DNA from: Leishmania mexicana MHOM/GT/2001/U1103
Lineage: Eukaryota > Euglenozoa > Kinetoplastea > Trypanosomatida > Trypanosomatidae
Assembly (NCBI RefSeq): GCF_000234665.1
Contig: NC_018332.1
Span: 739,755-803,754, forward strand
Direction of reading: 5' to 3'
DNA: 64,000 bases
Under the pieces are notes generated by a model. That model saw only the letters and a list, made by a program, of their open reading frames with translations. It made no database searches and was not told the DNA's origin. A program made the position numbers and the translations under genes. Below are positions 53,625-63,492 of this stretch, one piece after another (position 1 is the stretch's first letter; each line of letters begins with the position of its first letter).

Positions 53625-54146
53625 CTAGAAGTAGCCGATAGACCAGTTGTAGCTACCCATCGGACCGCCGTACTTCACGTAAGGGTGCATAAGGACGTCG
53701 TGCAGCGGCGGGCGCCACACGTCATTGTGGTAGAAGAACTTGCGGAACTCGGACGTGAGGCCGACGTAGCCCTTGTCGATGAGGTTCTCCTTCTCGTAGC
53801 GGTAGCGCTTGTAGCCTGTAATGAAGCAGCGCAGATTCACCTCGGCGGTCTGGTATGGAAGATACGAGGCCTGGCGCTCCGCAAACTCAATCATCATCTC
53901 CATGTTGTAGCGCTCACGCTCTGGGCGCACCCACGCGCCAAAGATGGAGATACCAGCGACAATGGCAAGCACGGTGCGGCCCGTGAACCAGCGCTTACCA
54001 TACACCGGGTACACACGAACAGCGGGGTACCCGCCAGGAATCACGCGCTCCTGACGGTAGGCCTGACCGCTAAACCACGTGTAAAACGCCTTTGTGTCCG
54101 TCGGAACGGGGTCACGCACCAACCGGCGAGCTGTACTGCTCAGCAT
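53625..54146 (-). CDS. NDUFA13/GRIM-19-like complex I subunit
   Basis: A 173-residue protein with one transmembrane helix (about 57-73). Pro-Gly-Gly-Tyr at 37-40, the helix ending Ile-x-x-Gly-x-Trp, the following Arg-x-Glu-Arg-Glu-Arg (74-79), an Ala-Glu-Arg-x-Ala pattern (89-93), then Leu-Pro-x-x-x-x-Ala-Glu (96-102) and a Trp-x-Pro-Pro-Leu motif (144-148) match NDUFA13 (GRIM-19, B16.6) in order and spacing. NDUFA13 is an accessory subunit of mitochondrial respiratory complex I in the inner membrane. The N-terminus is extended by about 30 residues relative to the animal protein and may aid import. ATG 54146 is the first in frame. Assignment is by motif order from memory. Confidence 0.75.
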   Translation of the reverse strand: MLSSTARRLVRDPVPTDTKAFYTWFSGQAYRQERVIPGGYPAVRVYPVYGKRWFTGRTVLAIVAGISIFGAWVRPERERYNMEMMIEFAERQASYLPYQTAEVNLRCFITGYKRYRYEKENLIDKGYVGLTSEFRKFFYHNDVWRPPLHDVLMHPYVKYGGPMGSYNWSIGYF

Positions 54147-55161
54147 GACGAAGAACTAACAGAGACGTTTAGCAAGCCGCTAATCTGCGCCAACGAGAGG
54201 TGCGCACAACAAAAAAGCCTCCGTTCCTATGATGGATGATGACGGCCTGTGTGTTTGTGTGGTGAGGCTGCCTAGCTCGCCCCTGCTGGTACTGCAAGTG
54301 CTGCTACTACTAGGGGAGTCTGGTCTTCTACACTAGGTTCTCCCCCTTGTTCGACGGCTTCTACGAGAAGGTGGTGGATGGGAGCAGTGACTGCAGCCGC
54401 GCCAATAAACGAGGTGCACAGCTACTACAGGAATTCTGAAAGCCAAAGGAGGAGGGACTTCTGCTAGGTGTGTTAGCGTGTGTGAGTAGGATGCGGTAGA
54501 GGAGGAAAAGAGAGCCGGAAGTGCGGCAGCATCCACGCAGCAACGAGCGCGACCTGAACGAAGCATGAAACAGAACAGCAATTTCAAAAGTTGACAGCAG
54601 AGACATTCAGTTGCTCAGGTAGCAGTTGGTCCTCGCGCGCGCGCCGGAAGACGTACACAAGCCTAAAGAGACGCGCACGAGTAGCGCTACATACCCCTTT
54701 GCTCCTGTGTTGTGTGTGTACCTATGTGATGTGTGTGCGTGTGTGGCCGAGGTGTTGAAGCAGGCTCGAAAAGGCACACTAGTGAATGGAAGAGGGCGAA
54801 AGGCGCCTCTCCCCCCCACTCCTCCGCCCCGATCGCGCGAGGACCGAAAACGCTGCAGTGTCACACGCCAGCAAAAGAATATGGCGGCGACATGCATACT
54901 ATCCAGTGCACCGCAGTTTTACATACATCGACTAGTCTTTTCAGAGCACGAAACGACGAGGAGCTCGAGATACAGGCAGCAGACCCTTGGCCTAGTCCTC
55001 CCTCCCCTATCCTTTGGCTCTCCCACCGTCACACACAAAGAGCCACACACACACACACACATACACTCCGCCCTTCACTTCATTACCGAGTCTTCCCTCG
55101 TCAAAGGAAGCAACGGGTAGAGCAAAGGAAGAATAACGCCAAAGGTCAAAAATGTGCGTCC
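54147..55161. other. Spacer between DPCD and NDUFA13-like genes
   Basis: No gene supported. An (AC) run at 55043-55061 on the plus strand lies just past the DPCD stop codon in its presumed 3' UTR. Confidence 0.5.
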
Positions 55162-55758
55162 TTACTGCTGCTTGCAGTCCGGGCTGCTGTCATCGGTGCG
55201 CTTCGAGGGCATCGATGCGCGCTCCTTCCGCGCTGCAGCCTCGGCGGTCACCACAGACAGGGGCTTCTTGTACTGAATGATAAGTGTTTGATGCTGCACA
55301 TCGTAGGAAAGGTGCGTGCTCTCCAACGGAATGCGGGCACGCTCCAGGTCAGGGATGGCAAGCCTCTTGAAGTACTTCTTGTTTGACGTGCGCACTACGA
55401 TCTTTCCGACGCTGTCCCCATCTTCGCGCTCGACCGCGACGGAGACCACGTCTTTCGGGTACGGGAGATTGCGGATTCGCACCACGTAGCTCTCCCTTGT
55501 GTCCTGTCGCACCACCACTGGACTTCCGCTTGACTCGACAATCAAGGCCCGATCCAGGTTGCGCGATGGCGCCTCAGTGCCAACTTCTATAGACCACTCG
55601 GAAAAGCCGCCAAGGGCATTGCGGGTACGGCGCTTTCTCAGCAACAGGGAATCTGTCACCACGTCATACTCTTCAACGAGCTCGCTCCCATCGGTGAATT
55701 TGGACGTGATGTGCTTACGATCCCCGCGTATTACAGACGACTTGGGCTCTGCGAGCAT
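55162..55758 (-). CDS. DPCD: DPCD, conserved ciliary protein
   Basis: A 198-residue orthologue of DPCD (deleted in primary ciliary dyskinesia; about 203 residues in human). Highly conserved segments are clear: Glu-Glu-Tyr-Asp near 29-32; an Asn-Ala-Leu-Gly region near 47-50; Ile-Arg-Asn-Leu-Pro-Tyr-Pro-Lys-Asp-Val (95-104); and Asn-Lys-Lys-Tyr-Phe-Lys with Ile-Pro-Asp-Leu (126-138). The central part is a CS/p23-like beta sandwich. DPCD binds the R2TP (RUVBL1/2) system and is linked to axonemal dynein assembly, so it should serve flagellar motility. The frame runs seven codons further to a GTG at 55779; I start at ATG 55758, which fits the family length. Confidence 0.95.
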   Translation of the reverse strand: MLAEPKSSVIRGDRKHITSKFTDGSELVEEYDVVTDSLLLRKRRTRNALGGFSEWSIEVGTEAPSRNLDRALIVESSGSPVVVRQDTRESYVVRIRNLPYPKDVVSVAVEREDGDSVGKIVVRTSNKKYFKRLAIPDLERARIPLESTHLSYDVQHQTLIIQYKKPLSVVTAEAAARKERASMPSKRTDDSSPDCKQQ

Positions 55759-56490
55759 TTGGTTGAGCCGGAAGTACACAGAGGATTCTGAGAACAGATT
55801 AAGATGTCGAGTACGGTGTCTGTGGGTATGAGAGCTGGATGAAGCACTTGTGAGCTCCGCACAATCCCATTGAAGCCCGGTCTGCCGTGGGAGTGGGGCT
55901 GGAGGCTGAACAAAAACGGAGGAAGAGAGAACTGCGGCGTTCCGTCACCCGATGGCGGTCTCTATGTTCTATACACGAGTGGAATACAGTGCTGTCCCTT
56001 CCTTTGTAGGTGTGTGTATGTGTGTGCGCGTGCGTGTACGTACGTACCTAGGAGCAGGCTTCTACCCTTTGATGCAGTGTGGCTGCAAGTTCCTCTCCCT
56101 CACCCTTCGTGAGTGTCTTTCCGTCGAAAGTAGAGGGTCTGACTGTAGCCGGCAGCAGCAGCAGCAGCGCCAGGCACCCAAGCAGACGTTTTGTTGTTCG
56201 CGGCGAGGCAAAAAGCGTGAGAGATGCGAAAAAAAAAAGATGGCATGAGAGAAAGACACAGCACCTCAGTGGTGGGTTGCCTAAGAGAATGCTCCCTCCT
56301 CACGGACGACGAGGAGATAGCGGACATCGCGCGCTCCGACTCCTCCAGTACACGAAAGGAGGGAAGAGGGAGAGCCCGCCTCTCTCACTCGCATCGGACT
56401 GTTCGTGGGAGTGAGCTTTCGCATGCGGCGCCTTTGACCTGCGGAGTGAGTTTCCGTTGTTCGCTTGCTGTGTACGTGCAAACCCTCTTG
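55759..56490. other. Spacer between adenylation-ankyrin gene and DPCD
   Basis: No gene supported. A short CAG run at about 56152-56165 is present. The DPCD leader and the 3' UTR of the adenylation-ankyrin gene fall here. Confidence 0.5.
55906..55935 (-). promoter_or_regulatory. Candidate spliced-leader acceptor for DPCD
   Basis: On the coding strand CTCTCTTCCTCCG and a T run (complement of about 55911-55935) are followed by TTCAG, with AG at 55907-55906. This would give a 5' UTR of about 148 nt to ATG 55758. Confidence 0.45.
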
Positions 56491-59400
56491 CTATTCTGCC
56501 ACAGAAGCTTCGCCCACTGAGGGTGCCAGAATATCGCACAGTCGCTTAATACGATCGCCCGTCGGGTGCAGGCGCCTCGCTATCTCGTGAAGAGTCTCGT
56601 ACTCCAGGTACGTCTTTTTGCGCGCCAGTCGCATAAAACGGGTCGTCTCATTGCCTGAGCAGCGCCTCCGCTTCGCGCCCACGCCGTGCGGCTCTGGAGC
56701 CTTGGCGGTCGCTGCGGCGGCGATGGTGGTTACCGAAGAGGTACAGTGCAACGCCATCTCCTCCAGCACCGCGGTGTGCCCATTCAAAACAGCCCAGTGC
56801 GCCGGGGTCCGCTGCCACTTGTCTCTTGTGTCTACCTTCAGACCGTAGTGGTGAAGAAGACGAGTCGTCTCAGCGTTGCCACTACGTGCCGCGAAGTGCA
56901 ACAGTGACTGCTGACGGGCGTCACGGCAGTGAACCACAACCCGATCGTGCTCTAGCAGACGCCGAAGAATAGCGGCGGACCTGCTTGCCGCCAAATGAGC
57001 AGCAGTCACGCCATCTGGCGTCACCGCGGTAAGCCTGGCGCCATGCTGCAACAGCACCTCCACCACACGCAATGTCGCCAGTTCCTGCTCCAGCGAGCAG
57101 CAACTCGCAACAGCCACATGCAGGGGAGTGGTACAGCGGTGTTCTCGACTGTTGTGTCCGTTGACGTCGGCGAGGCCATGGCGAAGAAGGCGGTCAGCAA
57201 TCCCGGCGCACTGCGCGGCAACCACTTCACGGAAAAAGAAATCAGCAGCTGCCTCTGCAGAACTGAGAACTTGCGGAGGCTGCAAAAGGAGTGGCAACGC
57301 CGTCACTGTCTCGCCGTGCTTCGGCTTAGACTCACCATTAAGAGGATCTTGTGTCCACGCTTCGCGCAGAGCCTGGACATAGTCGCCGAAGCGGGGGTGC
57401 TGGAGCAACACACAGGGCTGGAAAGGAGGGGGCAGCCTACCATGCTCGTCGATCCCGACATCGGAGCCGGCATGGAGCCCGAGATACACGGCGCGGCTGA
57501 GCTTTAGAGCACCAAGCGAGTCACCCCCAGCGTGAAGGTAGTGAGTGTCACAGCGGACCGGCACACCCAGCATCCTTTGCCACACCGACTGTACTACTCT
57601 GTAGAGCTCATCCTCCTCTCTGCTGCAGTTGTCATGTGTTTTATTGGGCTGAGCATCAAACTCTTCTTGTTGCTCTTGGACAGCGTCGACGGCAAGCTGA
57701 GTGCGGCTCACCTTCCCTGTCGGCGTCTGCGGCAAGGAAGCCCCCTTGGCGAACAGGAGCCAGCGACGCGGCACCATGAAGGAGGGCAAGTGCAGCCCAA
57801 GCAGTTCCTGCAGTGCGGCAGCCACGCCCACCCTGTGATCTCTCAAGAGTCCCCCGTTGACAACGTCCGTCAGCACAACCGCCGCACCAATGGCCGGTGT
57901 GCCTGACGCGGATTGCACGCGAAAGCAGGCACACTGAGAAAAAAGACCAGCTAGTGCCACCTGAACGGTGCCCTCCACCTCCTCCAAAGCCACGCGTTGA
58001 CCGTTTAACTTCATCTCCCAGTCCCGACGACCACGCAGCTCTAGATCCGGCGGACCTCCCTCACCTGTCGAAACAAGTCGCCCGATATCCCCTGTACGAA
58101 AGAAGCGCTCGCCAGTGGCGGCGTCGCGACCGAACGGTGACGACGTGCTATCCTCCGCGTATCCGCAGCACACTTGATCTCCGTAAAGGACAACTTCCCC
58201 GTAGTCATCGCCTGCAGACTCACCAAGCTCCTGGTACAAGCCTTTTTCCAATGCAAAAGCGTCGCTGTCGCTGGGAAGCACGTCGGATGCAGCATCCAGC
58301 CTTTGAACACGAATCCTTGTGCCCACGCCGGGACCGCACTTCACGTCCTCTGCCCTTGTCCCTGGAAAAATGCGCCACACCGACTGGTATATGGTGGCCT
58401 CAGTCACGCCGTAGATGTTGTAGAGTTCTGCCCTGTCAGCCCAGGTGCTGATCAGCGCCTGAGACATGCGTTCGCCGCCGAGAAACACCTTTATTGGAGC
58501 AGTCGAGGAAGGGAGCACCGACAGCAGATGGCCAGCGGTGGTGAGAGAAGACCAAACCGCTGGAGTGCTCACCACGTGAGTCGGTTGCACGCAGGCCAGC
58601 AGCGGCGCAGCCTGGCCGTTGAGGAGGTCCTCCTGAGTGCATGTGTAGAAGACGCTGTGAGGCGTGCAGAGCCCCACGAGCATGTCACCGATAGACGGAT
58701 CAAAGAACGGGGAGGAGAGGCAAAAGAACCGGCAGTGTGCATCGCCCACAGCGAGGCCATCCTTATCGAGAATGAAGCGCTGCAGGTATACTCGCAGATT
58801 GCCCCGCGAGGCTACCACACACTTTGGGTCCCCTGTTGAGCCGGAGGTGTACATGTAGTAGGCGACGCGGCTATCGTCTATATGTACCACCGGCAGCCGC
58901 GTCGGTGTCCTGGTGCTCACCTCCACCATGTGGAGTTTTCTGTTGCTAGCGCTGTTCTCTTCCGTCGAGAGCGCCTCGTGCAGCAACGACGAGACATCTT
59001 CTGAGCGCAGCTTGCAGCGCGGCCTTCGACGTCGTTCCAGCCGCTGCAGTCGCAAGGGTGGATCATCTGGGCGAAACAGGCAAAACGTCCAGCCCATGCA
59101 CAAGCAGACGCTTTCCACCAGGCATGCGTAGAAGGTCTCTTGACTGTAAACGCCAACATCACACTCGACCTCCGCACCACGTTCATCGCCCGGCGTGCCG
59201 TGTACTCCCCCCGCAAGTGGTACTGAACGCCGATCGTGCAAGGTGATGATCCGCCGCTTTAGCAGCTCCGCGAACGCGCACCATGCTCGTTTGGTCACGC
59301 GCTCTGCAGTGATGCCCGTCACGCTGCCATCGACGGCACCACTACTGCCTTCTAGTCGCGCCGCCTTGGAGGAGCCGAAGTGGCGGTGCCGGAGAAGTGC

Positions 59401-59499
59401 GAACATCACCTCGTCATCCCCGCGCTCCTCTAATGCTGCAAGTATGCAGGCGGACAGCGTGGTGCCATCACCCACACACCCTGGGACGTTCAAACTCAT
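56491..59499 (-). CDS. NRPS-like adenylation - carrier - ankyrin protein
   Basis: A 1002-residue protein with three modules. (1) AMP-binding adenylation domain, about 65-605: P-loop Thr-Ser-Gly-Ser-Thr-Gly-Asp-Pro-Lys (218-226); Phe-Asp-Pro-Ser (266-269), whose Asp267 sits where NRPS enzymes anchor an amino group; Tyr-Gly-Val-Thr-Glu-Ala (363-368); Arg-Thr-Gly-Asp (468-471); Leu-Arg-Gly-Arg-Arg-Asp (488-493); Gly-Lys-Val-Ser-Arg with Lys596. (2) Carrier domain, about 625-705: Gly-Gly-Asp-Ser-Leu with Ser661 as phosphopantetheine site. (3) At least three ankyrin repeats, about 785-920, and a basic tail. The first two modules resemble AASDH/U26, which has PQQ-like repeats in place of ankyrins. 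It should load an amino acid or similar acid onto its own pantetheine arm; substrate and acceptor are unknown. No condensation or thioesterase domain is visible. ATG 59499 is the first in frame. Confidence 0.88.
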   Translation of the reverse strand: MSLNVPGCVGDGTTLSACILAALEERGDDEVMFALLRHRHFGSSKAARLEGSSGAVDGSVTGITAERVTKRAWCAFAELLKRRIITLHDRRSVPLAGGVHGTPGDERGAEVECDVGVYSQETFYACLVESVCLCMGWTFCLFRPDDPPLRLQRLERRRRPRCKLRSEDVSSLLHEALSTEENSASNRKLHMVEVSTRTPTRLPVVHIDDSRVAYYMYTSGSTGDPKCVVASRGNLRVYLQRFILDKDGLAVGDAHCRFFCLSSPFFDPSIGDMLVGLCTPHSVFYTCTQEDLLNGQAAPLLACVQPTHVVSTPAVWSSLTTAGHLLSVLPSSTAPIKVFLGGERMSQALISTWADRAELYNIYGVTEATIYQSVWRIFPGTRAEDVKCGPGVGTRIRVQRLDAASDVLPSDSDAFALEKGLYQELGESAGDDYGEVVLYGDQVCCGYAEDSTSSPFGRDAATGERFFRTGDIGRLVSTGEGGPPDLELRGRRDWEMKLNGQRVALEEVEGTVQVALAGLFSQCACFRVQSASGTPAIGAAVVLTDVVNGGLLRDHRVGVAAALQELLGLHLPSFMVPRRWLLFAKGASLPQTPTGKVSRTQLAVDAVQEQQEEFDAQPNKTHDNCSREEDELYRVVQSVWQRMLGVPVRCDTHYLHAGGDSLGALKLSRAVYLGLHAGSDVGIDEHGRLPPPFQPCVLLQHPRFGDYVQALREAWTQDPLNGESKPKHGETVTALPLLLQPPQVLSSAEAAADFFFREVVAAQCAGIADRLLRHGLADVNGHNSREHRCTTPLHVAVASCCSLEQELATLRVVEVLLQHGARLTAVTPDGVTAAHLAASRSAAILRRLLEHDRVVVHCRDARQQSLLHFAARSGNAETTRLLHHYGLKVDTRDKWQRTPAHWAVLNGHTAVLEEMALHCTSSVTTIAAAATAKAPEPHGVGAKRRRCSGNETTRFMRLARKKTYLEYETLHEIARRLHPTGDRIKRLCDILAPSVGEASVAE

Positions 59500-60114
59500 T
59501 CATGCATCACTCTTGATGATATCTACACCAGCGCCAGCTCCTCCCACTCACCAAAAAACAATAAAAGAGCAAGCATATAAGCGGAGGAGATAGTATGAAG
59601 TGAGAAGAGTTCGCAGTGCACCAATCAGCCTTCCCAATCACGGACCCCCCTCCCGGGCTGAAAGCAGCATCTCTCGTGTGTTTACAGGAATGGGCAGGGG
59701 AGGGGAGGGGGGCACAGAGCTTGATCTACAGATTGGTCATCGCAACACATCGGCTCTGCAGGCTTGCACTAACGCTGTTCGCTGCCACACATCTGGAGGC
59801 GAAGAAATATTCCTCCCCTCTTGGAATGCACTCGTGATATGCACCCTGGCCTCGCGCTGGGTAAGCTGGTTCTTCTGACCTTGTTGATAAGCGAGACATA
59901 CGAAAACAGGCCGATTACTGCGTATCATCTTAAGCGGACTTTGGGGGTGAATTAGACAGGAAGAAACACCCAAACGGCATCATCTGCTGCTTCAAACGGT
60001 TCTTGGAGGAGGCAATAGCAGGGGAGAGCAAAGGAGGCAGACGACTTGCACCCTGGTAGACTTTGCACTTCACCCAACGCTAAAGCTGCTGCTTGTCAGA
60101 GCACGACATAGGCT
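59500..60114. other. Spacer between RPAC2 and adenylation-ankyrin gene
   Basis: No gene supported; only short frames. Presumed 3' UTR of RPAC2 and 5' leader of the adenylation-ankyrin gene. Confidence 0.5.
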
Positions 60115-60528
60115 CTATTCTGGCTGCGCAGCAGCAGCCATGCGATGCTGCTCCACCATACAATTATCGAAGCTACTAATTGTGTCGTCACAGATTTCCG
60201 CAAGACGTTCCAGACCCATGGCCACGGCCTCTACAGCGTAGTCGGAAGCCTGGACATGCAAGAGCATCTTCGGCTCTAGAGGATGAGGAATCGCGTAGCC
60301 AGCGCTCGTCACGGCGGCATTCTGCATAAGAACGTGCCGCAGGGGGTTTCCTAGGGTGTGATCCTCGTGAGAGAACGTTACCACAGCAGTGGACTCGTTA
60401 TCAGTGATACGCTGCAGGTCAATTTGAACCTTCTGCTCCTCCGAGGTGTCCACCTCATCGCCCTCGTTCATGCGTTGGATGTGCTCCTGGTGGAGAATGA
60501 AAGCATCGCGAGGGTGAAAAGAGGCCAT
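60115..60528 (-). CDS. RPC19: RNA polymerase I and III subunit RPAC2 (AC19)
   Basis: A 137-residue member of the Rpb11/RpoA-like family. The diagnostic segment His-Thr-Leu-Gly-Asn-Pro-Leu-Arg (57-64) is present, followed by Ala-Gly-Tyr-Ala-Ile-Pro-His-Pro-Leu-Glu (75-85), as in eukaryotic AC19. It pairs with AC40 to nucleate assembly of RNA polymerases I and III; in trypanosomatids Pol I makes rRNA (and in T. brucei also surface-antigen transcripts). Length fits the family. ATG 60528 is the first in frame. Confidence 0.93.
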   Translation of the reverse strand: MASFHPRDAFILHQEHIQRMNEGDEVDTSEEQKVQIDLQRITDNESTAVVTFSHEDHTLGNPLRHVLMQNAAVTSAGYAIPHPLEPKMLLHVQASDYAVEAVAMGLERLAEICDDTISSFDNCMVEQHRMAAAAQPE

Positions 60529-61364
60529 GATACCTCTCTCTGATTCTGTACGTTAATGTGGGTGTTGAGAAACTTCAACGTCACTCACTCGTCGTTTCGA
60601 GAGCCTCAGAGGAGGAGGCTGGAAAGGGTGCCCTGTAAGGAAGCTGGGGGATGTAAGAGAGAGGAAAAGCGCCGAGCCCTCAAGCTTGCTATCCGAGCTG
60701 GAGGTTCGAGTCGTCGCCAAGTCAATTTCAGTAAAAGAGTGTGTTGTACAGAAGAGTGGAAAGTGTCGAAGATTCAGTGCAACGATATGCTGTCATCGGC
60801 GACGGTAGTGTGGATTGGCGAGGGCGGGCGCATGTACGCGTGTATGTGCTCAACAAACGACTGCCATGCCATCCATCCCTCCCTCCCCTCTGCCCCAGTA
60901 AGAACGTCACCGCCACTACAAAAAGAATAGCGAGAGAGGTGGCGAGTGACAATTCACGGCAATAAACGCCCCCCCCAACACGCAGAACTTGTCTCTCAAA
61001 CTATGCAGAAGATTTGGTTCTCCCTTGCACGCGAGGTAGTAAGAGAAGCAAAATGTGTTGCCTCTTCCTTTTGTTTTTTTGAGGGGAGGGGAGGGGACTG
61101 TAATAGTAGCCGGTCATAGCGAAGGCAGCAGCGCGACACCCGAGAAGAGAGGGGTCCAATTGAGAGAAAAGGAGAGGGTTATTGCATCCATTAAACGCTG
61201 AATTCGGCAGTTATGTAAAGCCTACATGTTCCTTCCGTTAGTGAGTAGTTAGCAAATTAGGAGCTGCGCCACCCGCTTCTCTCTCCCTTTCTTTGGGTAC
61301 CCAAACTGAGGCTGCGGCGAGTCGTTGTTCTCCGCTCATACTCTACGGTCCTTTAGGCGGTGTG
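60529..61364. other. Spacer between Sua5 and RPAC2
   Basis: No gene supported. A tRNA-like GGTTCGAGTC at 60705-60714 was checked and rejected. Presumed 3' UTR of Sua5. Confidence 0.5.
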
Positions 61365-62513
61365 TCACGCCGAAGCAGGTGCGGCCTCATTGATCAGGAC
61401 AGCCGTCACGCCCGATGCTGCGCGAAATAGTCGGTCCTCCATCGCGGCCAGCAAATCTTCTTTTGGCTTGTCGTGTGGCCACTCTGAGATAAGCGGAAAC
61501 ACAAGACTCTTCGCCCCCTTAACCGTCTCGGTCGCACGCAACGCATCGAAGACGGCGAAGCACCCCTCTTCAGGATTGCCATCAGGGCTTATGTCGTGGT
61601 AGGAGAGGCAGGTGTCTCTGAATCGCGATAAGTATCCGTTAAAATCAAGGACAATCGTTTCGCAAAGAGGCACAACGTCTTTGCCGCGGTGAACGTAGAC
61701 AGGCACATCCGCAGCTGCCGTCAACGCTGCCAGGCTACCGGGTGTGAGGAGGGACGACGGCACGCTTGGGGAGTAGTGAGTGAGAAGCTGGCCAGGGCTT
61801 ACCATCGGCGTTTTCGTTGAGTCATACATGATGCGTGTGTCGCGGATTTCGACACGCGTCTGCGGGTAACTATCTGCAATGGCGCGGTGAATCATGCTCA
61901 CTGTAATGCGCCCCCTGCGCAGCACCACCACCAAGTCTTTCGATTCAACCTTGGCTACAGTCGACTCTATGCCAATCGCGCTTTGTCCGCCGTCAATGAT
62001 CAGTAGCTCCGGGTCTCGAGCAGCTAAGTCGTCGTAAACGTGCTGCGCGGTCGTAGGGCTTACATGCCCAAAGGTGTTCGCGCTTGGGGCAGCAACAGGA
62101 ACATCAACCATCTCTAGCAGTTTCAGCGTTATTGGATTGTTGGGGATGCGAGCCCCCACGTACCCAGAGCCGCCTGTAACGCAACCCGGAAGGGACGGGC
62201 TTGCTTTGCAGACGATCGTCAACGGTCCTGGCCACAGAGCCGCCCCGATTGTGCACGCCAGCTCCACCGCCCCCTCATCCCACTTCAGATCCCACAACTT
62301 ACGCACGCCGTCCAAGGAGTACACATGACAAATGAGTGGGTCGATAGCTGGTCGCCCCTTCACGGCGTAAATGCGCTTGCCAGCACTTTCAATCAGCGCA
62401 TTGCCGCCTAAACCGTAGACAGTCTCGGTTGGGATGGCGACCAGCTTGCCTTCCAATAGGGCATCAGCAGCTCGCCGCAGGTCCTCCGGCGTGGTTCCAA
62501 TAATCTGAGCCAT
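61365..62513 (-). CDS. SUA5: Threonylcarbamoyl-AMP synthase (Sua5/YrdC family)
   Basis: A 382-residue two-domain Sua5 protein that makes threonylcarbamoyl-AMP from Thr, bicarbonate and ATP, the first step of t6A37 formation on ANN-decoding tRNAs. The YrdC domain (about 8-205) shows Pro-Thr-Glu-Thr-Val-Tyr-Gly-Leu-Gly (28-36), Lys-Gly-Arg-Pro (52-55), Trp-Pro-Gly-Pro-Leu-Thr (94-99) and Ala-Pro-Ser-Ala-Asn (142-146). The linker with Pro-Gly-Gln-Leu-x-x-His-Tyr-Ser-Pro near 240-250 is the Sua5 signature loop, followed by the Sua5 domain (about 255-375). No clear mitochondrial presequence. ATG 62513 is the first in frame. Confidence 0.96.
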   Translation of the reverse strand: MAQIIGTTPEDLRRAADALLEGKLVAIPTETVYGLGGNALIESAGKRIYAVKGRPAIDPLICHVYSLDGVRKLWDLKWDEGAVELACTIGAALWPGPLTIVCKASPSLPGCVTGGSGYVGARIPNNPITLKLLEMVDVPVAAPSANTFGHVSPTTAQHVYDDLAARDPELLIIDGGQSAIGIESTVAKVESKDLVVVLRRGRITVSMIHRAIADSYPQTRVEIRDTRIMYDSTKTPMVSPGQLLTHYSPSVPSSLLTPGSLAALTAAADVPVYVHRGKDVVPLCETIVLDFNGYLSRFRDTCLSYHDISPDGNPEEGCFAVFDALRATETVKGAKSLVFPLISEWPHDKPKEDLLAAMEDRLFRAASGVTAVLINEAAPASA

Positions 62514-63492
62514 GGGTTGTCTTTTGTCGATGAGAGAGAATCCCAGACAAGCCTTAAGCTTCGTGTGGCCTGTGCAAACTTGTGCCGGGATGGACGGCTA
62601 ATGCGGCTGAAGCGCTTTCGGCTATGCGTTTTTCACCCACTAGCCCTCTCGCGGAACAACATAAAGGTAGAACGGAGAGAGCCGCACACGGGATGCAATG
62701 CGGCGAGGCACACGTGAGAGAAGAGGAAGAGGAGCTGGCGATGACGATGAGCGGATCCGGCTCGTCAGAACCAACTTGTGCAGGAGCCCGAACTCTCTCC
62801 AAGCAAAAGCGAGTCACCGCGACGCGGTGGAAACGAGTAGGTGAAACCATGAGACGAAAGAATGCTCGATGTCCAACTCGCACGTGCCTCTCCGCTCGAC
62901 TAAAAGCGAAAGCTCTCAGAAAAAGAGGAACGGATTCGATAAACTGCGCTAAGAGTGCGTAGCTACCACCCTTTCGGAGATGGGGCGAGGCATCAGTGCT
63001 CCCCATGCGCGTATATTTCATCGGCAGTTCGCTTGCCTATTTTTTGTTCGGATGTTACATATTTAACAGGTTAAGCAGATCTGCTGCCTGTGAAGAAAAG
63101 GGGAAGAAAAGCTGCTCATCGACTCAAGAAAAACACAGCATACCGGGGCTGCCTTGAATTTCAGAGTAAACAGTGTCGCCGATTCGCGGTGGAGGAGTGC
63201 ACGTATCCTTTTGCTTGTCACACTTCCCCTGCTACGTCCAAAGAAGGAACCAGGCGCGGTTCCAACACCCCTCATAGAGGAAGCCGCGAAAAACACTTCT
63301 GAGCGCGAATGCTTGCTGCGCAGGGTGCATGGCTTGACTACAACAACATTTGCTCGCCCCATACAGACCGCTTTGTTCCTCCGTTGAAGCAAGCACACCC
63401 CATCATGCTATCTACGAACCACACACTCCACTCAAGGTACATGGAGCCTGAGACACGAGAACCGGAGACTGATTTTTTTTTGTCGTCTCTAT
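62514..63492. other. Spacer upstream of Sua5
   Basis: No gene supported. Two minus frames of 155 and 111 codons (62554-63021 and 63063-63398) have no recognisable domain. This holds the 5' leader of Sua5 and the distal 3' UTR of the next gene beyond the window. Confidence 0.5.

Noticed and set aside
60690..60740. tRNA-like B box (GGTTCGAGTC)
   Set aside because: The flanking bases do not form a T-stem and no acceptor or anticodon arm can be drawn.
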